From positions 25,175,958 to 25,239,957 of the forward strand of contig NC_089979.1 of NCBI RefSeq assembly GCF_036417845.1: DNA of 64,000 nt, read 5' to 3'. Of the stretch, positions 39,501-51,500 are shown piece after piece. The first letter of the stretch is position 1. Each line of letters begins with the position of its first letter. A program made the position numbers and the translations under genes. This DNA comes from Apteryx mantelli. Lineage: Eukaryota; Chordata; Aves; Apterygiformes; Apterygidae. The notes beneath the pieces are model-generated. The model was not told the DNA's origin and did not search any database. It was given only the letters and a program-made list of their open reading frames with translations.

Positions 39501-42500
39501 CAGTAGGCATTAGTTGAGTCATTTGTATAGAAGAGTGCTGATAAATTGTGCTGGACTTCCTATATCAATTTAATCAGCATAGACTTTAAAATTCAATGCT
39601 TAGTGTCATTACAATAATCAAAGTTGATGTTATATATAAAGTCTGATTTTAGGCAGCTCTCTAAAATATGCTCTCTATAATATGCTAGTCTGAGCCTGCC
39701 TGGACCGTTCTTTAACTTCTCATGAGTAATATGAAAAAAAATAAGCCAAAGAATTCCAGACACAACCGTCTTCTCCAGATTAAAGAACATAAAAACTTAA
39801 TTGCTACTGCTGATCTGACTAATGTTCTCTCTATTGCAGTGCAGTATTTCAGATAGCAGCCAGAAACATATGCTTTAAGAAGCCACACAGGGTAGTAAGA
39901 AAGAATGACTTGTGCAGGGAAAGCATTTTCTTTTATTCCCCTATTATTTTTTAAGGTTGGTCAATAGCCTGAAGCATTAGGGCTTATATTTTGTTTTTTA
40001 AGATGATTTGTAATATGACTAAGCACATACATTTTCTGAATAAACAGCTCATCCTTTTCTGTATTCCTCCAACCTTTTGGCTTCAGTAATAATGTCTGAT
40101 AATGAGTTCCACTAGTAAATGGCATGAAGGATTTCCTTTTAACCTATCTTTGCATGGCCATCTTTCTGCTTCCCTTCAGAGCGTTATGCTTTCATTAGGT
40201 AAAAAGGTAACTAAATGTGGCTGGGTTTTCTTCCTTGTACCATTTCATTATTTCATGTATCACTAACATATCTGTAGCTTGTCCCTACCCTCTGCATTGG
40301 AGAATAGATACATTTTAAGTAGCGTGAGGCAGAAGGCCTCCATAGCAGAGAAATGAAGCAAGAAGGTTCTGCTCTGACAGCCAGAATTCTCCTGCTCCTT
40401 CTTTCCTTCGGAGTTCAAACCACTAAAGGACATGTGCTCACATACAGCTCCTGGATCCTACGCGCTCTGAGGCAGATGATGAATCGTTGTCGTAAGATCT
40501 GTAAAGAAACCTGGGCAGATAGGAGACACAGCTTGTTCCTTCTCACACCATTTCCCTCCTATCCACAGTGGTCAGACAGCTGTAAAAATGTTATTCCTAA
40601 AATTGCATCCTTGTTTTCTTTTTAATTAGAATTAAAAATATATATGCTTTGCCTGACTGTTGAGTTAAAACCTGAATGTGAAAAGGTTTTTTCTGCTGTA
40701 GGATTGTGTGTCCTCTTAATGGAAAAAGGTGTTCTTGTTTTTATTAATGTCTTTTATGTTAAACATTTCCTTGCAAGAAAAATGCAAAGAACATGCCAAA
40801 TGGGAGGCAAAAGTTAAATGGAGCAGAATTAAGGATGTTCAGATTACCTTAACTATATATTTTCTATAAATTCTCACTTTTTTTAATAGTAATACTGACT
40901 TCAAATATCCAAGTAGGATAAAATAGTTACAGTAGTATAAGATACTTACTGTACTATATAGTAGTATAAAATACTTAACTTAGGTTCAAGGAGCAAAAAA
41001 ATTTAAGAGTGGTGTTTTGCTTCTATAGCAGATGGATACTTACAGCCATAAAATTACCTAGAGTTTTTTGGAGGGGACAGAGTATATGGGGTTTTGCTTG
41101 AGAGTTTCTTCACTTTTATTAAAAACATTTAGGATATCTTACTAGCAAAATTAATGTAATAACTGGTTTCCTTCAGTGATATCTCTGTAGAGATAGCAAA
41201 CTAAATCCTTCAGTTTTGTGTTTTTTTAATGTCTGCTAGAATTGTATTTGCTAATTCAAAATGTAGCCAAGGTTTAGGTGTTTTGGTTAGCAATCCCAGA
41301 GATGGTCCACTATTCAAAAATCTTTGTAGAAATCTGCTCTTATTCACTGCTCAGTCACAACCACTTTTGTTCATAAATGCCATCTCCTCTTGTATCTGGT
41401 AGGTAATACTGTGTCAGGTAGAGGACTATGGACTCAACTGTGGTGATGTTTATGGTAATTAGCCCCCTGTATCAATCAATTTTAATTCACTAATACGGAT
41501 TACAGAAAGTTGGGGAGGTTAATCCAGAATGACTGTTTTCATTAAATCTAACTTTTCGTTATTTTCTATGTCGTAACGGCAAAGTTTCCTTTTCCAGTTT
41601 TCTATTTTTCTTCCCTCATCTAAACGAATGGTTTTCTACCTACAGATTATTGGGGTGTTTGTTGTCATTAAACCAGGTAACTCGGACCAGCTCTCTAGAG
41701 CTGTAAAGGACCCCGCCGGCCAGGAACACAGGCACGGGGTGGTGCTCCCCCACAGCGGAGATTCAAGGAAGGAGCTTCAGCTGATCTCTCGTGAGTTCAG
41801 TGAGGCTGAAGGCAGCCGCAGAATTAAATGTGTGCATAAATCTCTCCACCAAAGAGACAATGTTCGGAACGTTGCATACATGGATCCAGTTGAATTCTCA
41901 ATACAAATAAATTGAATTCTCAGTACAAATAAAGCTAGTTCTTTCTTGTTTTTTCCTATAAATATAAGGAACTCTCTTCACCACATTGGAAATTGTTGAG
42001 AGAACTGTAGTAGAATATTTGTGCAACAGACCCTGTGGAGTTTAACAGAAACATTGGTGTATTTTTAATGCAACATGTCAAATTAAAGTATGTTTAATAT
42101 TTCCTGTTATAAACTCCTTTATCAGAGCCGTTTTATTTCAACACTTGACTGTAAGCTGGATGGAAGTGGCAAGAAATTTGCCTAATGTAACTCCTGACAA
42201 TTCTTTTAGTATTTATGGAGTTATATCTAAGCCACTGGCTTGAATGTTTCTCCCTTTTATTTTGAGTTAGGAAACAGAAAAAGATCTGTATTAATGGTAT
42301 GTTCCTAGGAGCTACTGGAACTAGTTTAATTTTAGATAAGAGGGGATGAATACCATGCAGTTCTGTGAAGAATCTGAAATGATACAGTGTTTTTCATTCT
42401 CGCATCCCCCTTTGATACACAGGTTCCTGACACCATCTTTCTCCTGTATTTTATCTCTGCGGGCCCCCATAGTTTACTGCTGATCTCTGAAGCAAATGAT

Positions 42501-45500
42501 ATGGCAGAGAAGACAACTAACTCTGCGGTGGCAGAGGTCTGAAATTTTAGTGCATTATGTAGTTTATAAGCTCTGGATGCTGCCTCCAAAACACTGCACG
42601 CTCCCTCAGGCAGAGCTCCCTGGGGTCAGACACAGCTGCCGAGCTCTAGGTCTGTATCGCTGCAGAAGTGAAAGCAGTACGAGTGGCTGGCGGTGCCAGT
42701 CCTGCTCTCAGCACAGGCTGCCTTTCTCTCTCATGCCTGTGTGCACATTCTCACACATGGTTGGTGCTATTTAAAATGTCTTGTAATCAAATTTGAAATC
42801 GTGTTTTATAAGACCAAAATAGGAAATCCAAGTAATGCTTCATTATTTGGACCAGCTGTCTCTTCCAGAATACTTCCTGTTGTACATAGTGGGAAAAATC
42901 CATTGTTCTCTTTTCATTAAACGTCTTGGGCTCTGTGCAAAAGCACCATGTTCTTTTCCTCCTCTACATTGACAAGAAGGTGTATATATTTCATCTGTTT
43001 GCCAGAGCAGCAAAATTTTTTTTTTCTGCCTGTATTAGGGCAAGAGGACAGTTAGGCGCTTTTACGACTCTGTGTGAGCTGCCTCCCATGTGTAGTCTCT
43101 TGTTAGGACACTTTCGGTCCCTCTCGAGAGCTATTTCTTCAGCCTGAGATAAGTCACCCTGTCTCACAACATGATCCATAACAACTTTGCTCTCCCCTGT
43201 TTGTTTTTATGCAGAATGCAGTGCTTAGCTGTAATATAATTTCACATTTTTGTTCTCAGTCACATTTGTGCTAAGTTGTCCACAAGCAGAGCCAGAGAGC
43301 AAGGCCTTGAGAGGGTAGCATCTTTTCACTTGTTCCTTTTCAGGGACCCTCCCAAAAAAGGGCTGAATTTTTCCTTTTTCTTAGAAAAATCTTGTCAGGG
43401 AGCAGCAGGAGTGGGGCCACTCCCACGGGGGACGAGCCGGGATGGGGGTGACCTGCACGGGCTGTGCCAGCACCAATGGGTGCCGTCCCAGGGGGCTGAG
43501 CCGGGGGCTGGCAATGGGGTCCATCGACAGCCCCTGACACAAGTGCTGAACCAGGGCCAGGGGCCATCCAGCAGCAAAAGGGGACAGGGCCAGAGGCGGG
43601 CCTGGAGACAAGCTCCAGTGTGCGTCTGAGAGGTCCACCCAGGAGCCGGGGCTGGAGCCAGCAATGCTGCAGCGTCGCAGGGCAGGGACTGAGGGCTCTG
43701 GGCTGGGCTGAAATGGAGGCCTGGGCCAGGGCAAGGTGGGGGAGCCCGGGGGGCGGCAGCGACAGTGAGGGCTGTCGGTGCCCTCGGGGCCCTGTCCTGT
43801 CACTCTGGGTGGCACTGTGGCCATAAGCAGCAGTAGGACCAACTGGTCACTGTTCTGAGTTGAGAGTGGAAAATCTTGCATTTTATTCTCACTGCTGAAC
43901 ACCAACCTGATGCATGTTCATGAACATATTTCTATTTTTCCATCTGTAAAAGGAGGACAACATGTCTCATAGGGGAGGCATAGGGATTAGTTTCTTCCTG
44001 AAACATTGCATAATGTTGATTAGTCATTACATTATTTGTTATTGAAGTAATATAAAATATCTTGAAGGAAATCTTGGCCCTACTGAGAGAAGAGCAAAAC
44101 CTACTTTGCTTTTCCTAGAACAGAGATTTCAAGCCTCCTACCAACTGCATACATCAGCAGGGAATTACTTTATGCTCTTTTGCTTGATTATGTCTCCTAG
44201 GAAGTTGTTACATCAGTAAGTTTCTAGGCATACTAAATTTCTGTGTTAAAACATTATTCAAAATTCTATGGTTGCATCACTTTCAAAACAAAAACCAAAT
44301 ACAATTCATCCAACTGTGCACCCTTTCTCTGAGAAAGAAGTTGAGAGAATAAATGCATGGTGCTTTTCACTTGCCCTGATGACAGTACAGTTGGAAGGTG
44401 CTCAGAGACCGTTATGAGGAGCTCAGGATAAAAACCTGATAGAAAAGTGTTGCACTAATAGCATTAGAGAGATTCCCATTGACTGCAGAAGGGTTTAGAT
44501 CAAGCAAACACATCCTGTGTTTTAGAGAGAGACACAAAGACTGCGCTGACAAACACGTAATCTGAATCTGGACGTATCCAAATGGAGAAAGTAGAGTGCC
44601 TAGATCAGTATTTTATGAATCTTTCTGTCTGTATCTGTATAAAAGATTAAACTTGTACGCCTTTAAAATATCAGCATTATATACATTTGTAATTCCTGAT
44701 TGCACGACTATTTTGAGTACTTCTCTTCTCTTAAGTAACATTTATTTCTGGCATCTGTCCTCTATCATCCTACAAAAGAATATAAAGTAATAACTGGATT
44801 GCAGTATAAAGTTATAAATAATGTTAAAAATTGAGAGGACTTATAGAATATAAGTTTGGATCTTGAAGATCATCTGATCCATCTTCAATGCCAAGACAAG
44901 ACCTTCTATGGTTACAGCGCTCCCAACACAAAATTATCTAGGTGTTCTATAAAAAAATGCAATGATGAAGACTCCTTAACACCCTTAGACAATCTTTGCT
45001 GCTGCCTGGTTATTCTTATTGCTCAGCAAGTTGTCTAACCTAAATCTCCCTTTACTGTAATTTAAATGTGTTATTTTGCTCATCTCCCAGTGTATCTGGA
45101 GAAGTGTTTATTACCTTCTTTTCCTTGCCTTCCTGCATATGAAAGACTCCATCATCCCTCCACCTCCCTCCATCTAATCTTCACTAGACAACCGCAGTTA
45201 TTTTCTCCACCAGTCATGCTTTTTGCAAGCCCAATGACCTTCTGTTCTCGTGGTTGGATCCTCCCCAGGGTCCTTCTAGGTAAGTTCCTGAAGCCCTCTG
45301 AGGGGGATGCTGTGGTCCCGCAAAGGGAAGGATGCCATGCAGGTCTAACGCTCATGTTCCTGCCATACTGCCCAGAATGATGCAGCTGCAGAGAGGAGCT
45401 AACAGGATGGCACTGAGTCACAGTCAGAGTTTATTCACTGTCATACCCAGACCCCTCTTTGAAGAACTATCACCTATTCAGTTATTTTTCCTCTTGTACA

Positions 45501-48500
45501 TCTGCAGTTGTTTGTCACAAATGTGATGCTTTGCACTTGCCCTTATGGAATTATGCTCTATTTATCTCAGGCTTCTGCTAAAGTTGATCAAAATCTTTTT
45601 AATTGCATCTCCTAAAGTGCTTACAGTTGCAAGGCATTGGCTGCAAATTAAACAAAGATACAAGTCACAAGTGACAGTACTGAGTATTTCAACAGTACTG
45701 GAGAACCCCATTCAATATATTTTCTATGTTGACTGTGAATCCATGAGAACTATTCTTTCATCACAGCTGCCCACCTGGCTGAGCGCTCACCTGCCTGCAC
45801 TTCCAACCAAGCGATGTTTTCCAAGCTCACTTATGAGAATCTCACAAAGGATAATGTCAAAAGCCCTGCTAAAATGGAAAGAGATGATATCTGCCACTTT
45901 TCCCATCTATAAGGCCTGTTAGCCTGTCAGAGAAGGAGGATAGGATGGTTTAACATGGTTTGCCCTTGACAAATCCATGCTGGTTGTTGCTTCTGACCAT
46001 ACCAATTCTGAGTGCCATCAAGGAGACTGCTTGTTTATTTGTTCTTGGGCTCCTTTATTCTTAAATCTCACAATCCAGCAAGCAATTCTTTGTGTGGCCT
46101 TTCTTCTTTTTAAAGGCACACACTGTGCTTGCCCTTTCCATGTCTTGTGAATCTGATCTATTCTCAACTGTTTTTCAAAGATCATTGCTAACAGAGCTGA
46201 AATTGGCTGAACTTGATGGAACTTACCCATCAGAAAGCATTTATCTCACCCAAGATAGCTTGTTCATGTCTTATTATAGCCTGTGTTTTTACCCCTTTTT
46301 GCTGCTGTTAGTAACCTGTGATCAGATTGGGATGACTTCAAAGTGAGAACCAAAGCAATAAAAATCTAGCTTTCCCAGCATACTCCATTATCAGCTTTTT
46401 TTTTAATAGTTTTCCTGTTGATCAGTTATCTTCCTAGTTCTGGAGAATAATCTTTTAGCCAGGTTGTGTTATTTCATACTGAGCAATCTTTTTTTCTACA
46501 ATTAGTCCTACTCACCTCAATGTGATATGAGCATTTTGTTCAGATCTGTTTTAAAATACAGGTCTTGGCTACCTCTGCATTCCTCTAATGTCTGATACTT
46601 GGCAATTAGTTTCTACTGATTTTCTCTGTATTATTTTCTTGCTTTTTGTGCACTTATTGCATCTCATATACAAAGTCTTAGTGTATGTGAATTTCTGTCT
46701 GTGGCATGTGACATGATTTAGGAGGTTCGTGTGAATCAGCTCATCTCCCACAGCCTCTCTTAAAATTCAGTCTCTTCCAGCAAATCAGCTCCTCTTTGAT
46801 CACCTAGCAATTTAACAAGACATGTCATCAATTCCAGCTCTGCCACGCTAATAATTGTTGACTACAGTGCTCATTTATAATAATCTCAAAATGATTGTTT
46901 TTTAATTGATTTTAGTTTTTGCAACAGAACAAACTGAAATGGATGTTTTAACATGTTTTACAACCTGAAAGGGCAGTGGTAAATTGTCCAATGTTGTGGG
47001 GAGGGAGTCTGAAGGAAAAGGGGTAATCTATGCTGTGCTTCATTCTCCTGCCACTTGGGGAAGAAATATATCCTGTTTATGCAAACCCAGAGAAACTAAT
47101 TAAAGTGTCAGTTAAATACTTACAGTTTTGCAGTCAAAACACAGCCTCTGCCATAGTTAGGGTAGCCTGCTGTGGGCATATCTTTTCCAGGGTACTTTCA
47201 CAGCCTGACCCTTTTCCTTCTTCCTCTCTGTAGATTATCAATTCGGTGGTATTGCTGATCCTGCTGAGCGCCCTGACTGATCCTGACCAGTACCACTTAA
47301 CGAGTGCTGAGTTAGGGGGCGAATTTGAATTTATGGATGATGCCAGTAAGTACATAATGTTTAACTACTAGCACTCATTGCTCTCCAGCATTTATGTAGC
47401 TATTCTATCATTTCAGTAATTATTATGCTTTAATTATTTCTTCACCTTGATATCTTATAGTTACATTTTTATTGTGAAAGGTGTATTTATGGCACAGTTC
47501 AAAAAGGTTACGTATTAGTAACCTTGTCTGTTATATTAGTAATATCTTATCTGCTATGCTGTTATCTGACTAGGTGAGGACAGAACCTTGACATCTCCTT
47601 GACATGGAGATGTTATCCCTCAAGTGATGCTGGAACCCCCCAGTGGGATTTTGCGGGACACAGGGTGATGTGGAGTCTCTGGACCTCCATGCAGCACGTT
47701 CTTTAGTGCCCGCACATGCATAAAGATACATGCTGCTATTTATATAATCGTCTGAAAGTGTTCATTGCCATTGCGTATATTTACACACCCCTCGTGCATA
47801 TGGCATGACTTGTGCAAGCCTGTTGTAACAGATGCAAGAATAAATATTAACCATACAGTCATAGATGTATTAGCGATAATACAGAGCTGCTTCCTTCGCT
47901 TGCCAAAGGATGTAGCAAAGCTCCAATAAAGTTTCAGGGAAGGGTGATTTAGGCCCATCTATGTCTCCTACAAAAACTTGCTGTCCCTTGTGAGGAAAAA
48001 TACTTCTTTCTTCCATGACTGTTTTAAATGATTTGATGGTGCTTTGGTTTGTTTGCTTGTTCATCTGTTTTAAATTTTTGAGTAGTATCTAGAAAACTTT
48101 CTCCTCTATGTGATTTTGATAAAAATGCCTGTTCATCTGCAGTTCTGCTGTAAGACTGATAGATTCAACATTTCTCACTGTAATCTGAAATAAGGTCTCG
48201 TACTAGTTATAGCGGTGTCTTGCGGCTCAGAATGACACACATCCACGGCAAAAGGTTTTAAGTCCTTTCATTATTCCTACTAAAGTCCATAAAAATATCA
48301 GTAGGAGAAGGAATAGCTTCAAACATGAGAAAAATAATTATGACCATGGTGTGTCAGAGCTCCTGGGCATCAGTTAAGGAATAACTTGAGGGCATAGGGG
48401 CAATTGCTACTTTACTTGTCTTGACTGAAAGCAGCTATAGCTTCTGAGTAAAAATCTTTTTATATAACTGGGTTTAAGAAAGTAAGGACCATAGTAGATA

Positions 48501-51500
48501 CAGATGGGCTCCTAGCTGCTTCTGACATATTAAAACTGACTGCCTTGTCCTAATTCTCAGAGATTAACCTTGGTAATGACTGTCTGTCAGTGTGGTTTTA
48601 TATAGCTGACATCAGAGGCCTGCCGGTGCCCAAGGCTTTAAAATAGTAATTCTGTTTTGTAAGGCTATAGCTGTCAGATCAAGTACATTGGGGATTTCCA
48701 TCTACATTTGAAAATTGTATTTTCTGTATTTTTTATTGAGGCTTCTTAAGTGAACCCTGAAAGACAGTAAAAGGATGGCTTGTGGGCCAAGCAACCTCAT
48801 TTCCATTTGGTAAAGAGAACATTTCCCAGGCAGTTAAATTACGAATGAACATCTGAATTCATGTCTCCTTTTATTCTTTGACTCCCTCAGGTTTAATGCC
48901 TTACTGAGTAAAGGCAGCTGAATCAGGCTACTGGCTTTTATAGTTACTGGAAATAGCTGCCAAGAGAGAATTAGTTTGGGTTTTTTTTTCTGCAGTATGA
49001 TTACATTTGTTCAGATCTAAAGAAGCATTTTCTTTTTGAGATAAAACATCAGACAAACTTTCACATGTTCTTCTCATGTTCTGTTTTTATTTGTCTTTTT
49101 CTGAAGAAATGTTCCCTAGGTTTGTCACATGTACTGAAATTCTTATGTGAAACCATGTATGCAAAATGCAATAAGTTAAGGCTACAGGATACACCAACTT
49201 TTATGCTAATGGAGGTCCCAGAGTTGTTAACTATATGTACTTGTGCTGACAAATAATAATGACAGAAATATTAGTAGCCATTATTCTCAATACTACTCTA
49301 TCAATAGCAAACAAAAAAAAAGTAGACACAGACTTTGCATGCAAAATTGTCACTCCCTTTCCATCCCTCTTCAGATAGGCTCTTTGACATATCATCTGAA
49401 AATATCATCTGAAAATAAACTTATCAACTGAGTCATAGTAGTGGAATTACGGCTCACATGAAGTTAATGACAGATTTGCCTTTGACTTTCAAGAAAGCAG
49501 GATTCCCTTAATATTTATATTCATATTTATTTATAAGTGTGCACAGGCCTGGTTTATGGAGTATTTTCAAACTTCTGTTACTGCAGTGGGAAAAATTCCT
49601 GTCACATGCAGAGAAGCAGAGCCAGTCTAGTGCAATATGTTTGAAAATGCCAATGCAGCATCAGTTCTTCTGCAAATGACTGCTCATCCATAATTTCAGG
49701 ATTTAGCATGGTTCCTATAGCATTACCATAGGGTCTGAAATGACTGTTTTACTAAGCAGAGGAAGTATTTACCTGAGCACTTATAAACAGCTGTAAATTA
49801 TAGCTTTTCCCTTCTATTTTAGAAAGGAAACAATGACACAAAAAAAAAAAGCGCCAAGATTTGCCATGTGGCAGATGGATGTACTGTGAGGACACCAGTG
49901 TGTGTGGTTTGGCTGACTCGCTTACATCTGGGAACTAGGGAGAACTCCAGGCTTCCTACTCTACTGGATATTCCGCTAGTCCAGTTATTTCCTTAGGGCC
50001 TGAGGGAGTTTATGAGCTAGAAGCTGCACTAGGAAACACTAGAAATGTGTTAGCTGGTAATACCTCTGCTATTAAAAGACTAATAATCTCTGTGCAGAAG
50101 ATGGAAAAGCCCTATAAATCATCTTGACTTTCCTGAGGGTTTCACCTGAGACTCCTGCTCCGCTTGTCCAGATATACAGACCATGATCCTGACATTTTAA
50201 CAGCCCAGCAGCTGTGTTGCTTGTTTTTATTTACTACCTCCACAGTGTCGCAGATGTATGTGATACTTCAAAAACCATATGAAAACTAGGACTGAAATTC
50301 TCTGTATGCCCTGCAGAAATTGATGAGAACTTCAACCCCAGTGTTAGTGAATGAGGCCAAAATCAGCCAGCGTCCCTGCCCAGCGACATGTGAATGAGAC
50401 AACTGAGGGGACTGTGCAGGGCCCAGGGGAACGAAAGGCAGCGTACGCTGATTGATGGTCTCTTTGGAGAATGTGACATGCATCTGGGACCTAAAAAGAT
50501 TAATTCAAATACAAATATGTTTCTAAGGAAGCCTGCAGATAGCAGGTTTGGATTTCTGTTGGGAGTGAAGGGAAACTGTAGAGCAGGTACCCTCCTGCCC
50601 CTCTCCATCAGCATCTCCAATGTAGCATAAGCCCCATGACATGGGGAGAGGAAAAAAACATATCCCTGCCCCAGCTTAGCCTGTTCAGGGCTCCATCTTC
50701 CTGGCTAGCCTCATCCTCTGGAGGAAATGAGCTGGACTCAAAGGTGAGGAAAGCTCTTTCCTTCCCACTGGCCTCCCTCCCGTCCTGGAGAGAAAATGCC
50801 ACCGACGCACGGCTTGCTCTGGGGCAGCAATGCCATCGGGCCCACAGCCGCCGGGAGGAGAGGCACAGAGCTTGCACGGCAGCTTGGAGGATACGCCGAG
50901 CGAATAAATAATCCTTAGCTAGCTGGAAAGAGACCAGGCTACTGGGTAAATAAGGCTGGGGGGGATCAAAACTGTCTGAGGACTGTAGGCTGCTGATCAG
51001 GAGCTTTTTAGCCTCTGCCATAGGAGCTACGAGCCAGCAATGAACTCCAGGGCTGGGGAAGGCGATGAGCTGGAGAAGCGACATCTCTCTTGCTCTGTGC
51101 TTGTCCCGGCTTGGCGACTGGCCCCCCTGGCTGCTCCTCACTGTTTCCCCACTGCTGCAGCAGCTGCCACCACCCTCCTCGGGGAGAGACGCAGGGAGGA
51201 AGGCAGCTCTCGCAGGCAGGGAAATGCATCCGCAAGAGGGGCCAGTAGGGAACTCCTGCGGTGGGATGCCTCCTGTGTTGGCCTCAATGGGAGGCTCACA
51301 CTTCTGGCAGGGGTGCTCTCAGCCTTGCTCTCCCACCCCTCCATCAGGTCCTGCTCCCAGCATTGCACTGTCTGGGTGTATTGAGCTGCTCCATGCAAGT
51401 CAGTGTGACATGGCAGGAGCTCTGCCCAGCGCCGGCAATGTCTTCTCCCTGAAGTAGGAAACAGGAGTCCTCACAGGCAAGAAGGTATGATCTCACTGCA

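Larger units (their letters stand above)
30510..47233 (+). other. LAPTM4B: LAPTM4B intron 1 (about 16.7 kb)
   Basis: Long first intron. Its first 330 bases continue the CpG island. It holds a pair of diverged direct repeats (about 34.88-35.35 and 36.27-36.74 kb), isolated GC-rich patches near 34.4-34.6, 35.7-36.0, 38.7-38.9 and 43.4-43.85 kb, a possible MIR-like fragment near 44.35-44.46 kb, and an old CR1 LINE in reverse orientation at its 3' end. No internal exon or RNA gene could be supported. Confidence 0.85.

Noticed and set aside
43381..43905. 174-codon minus-strand open frame rich in Pro, Gly and Ser
   Set aside because: It begins at a TTG, sits in a GC-rich patch with overlapping open frames on both strands, and shows no domain; composition explains it.
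50608..51141. 177-codon minus-strand open frame
   Set aside because: It begins at a GTG, has no recognisable domain or repeats, and overlaps other open frames in a GC-richer stretch.
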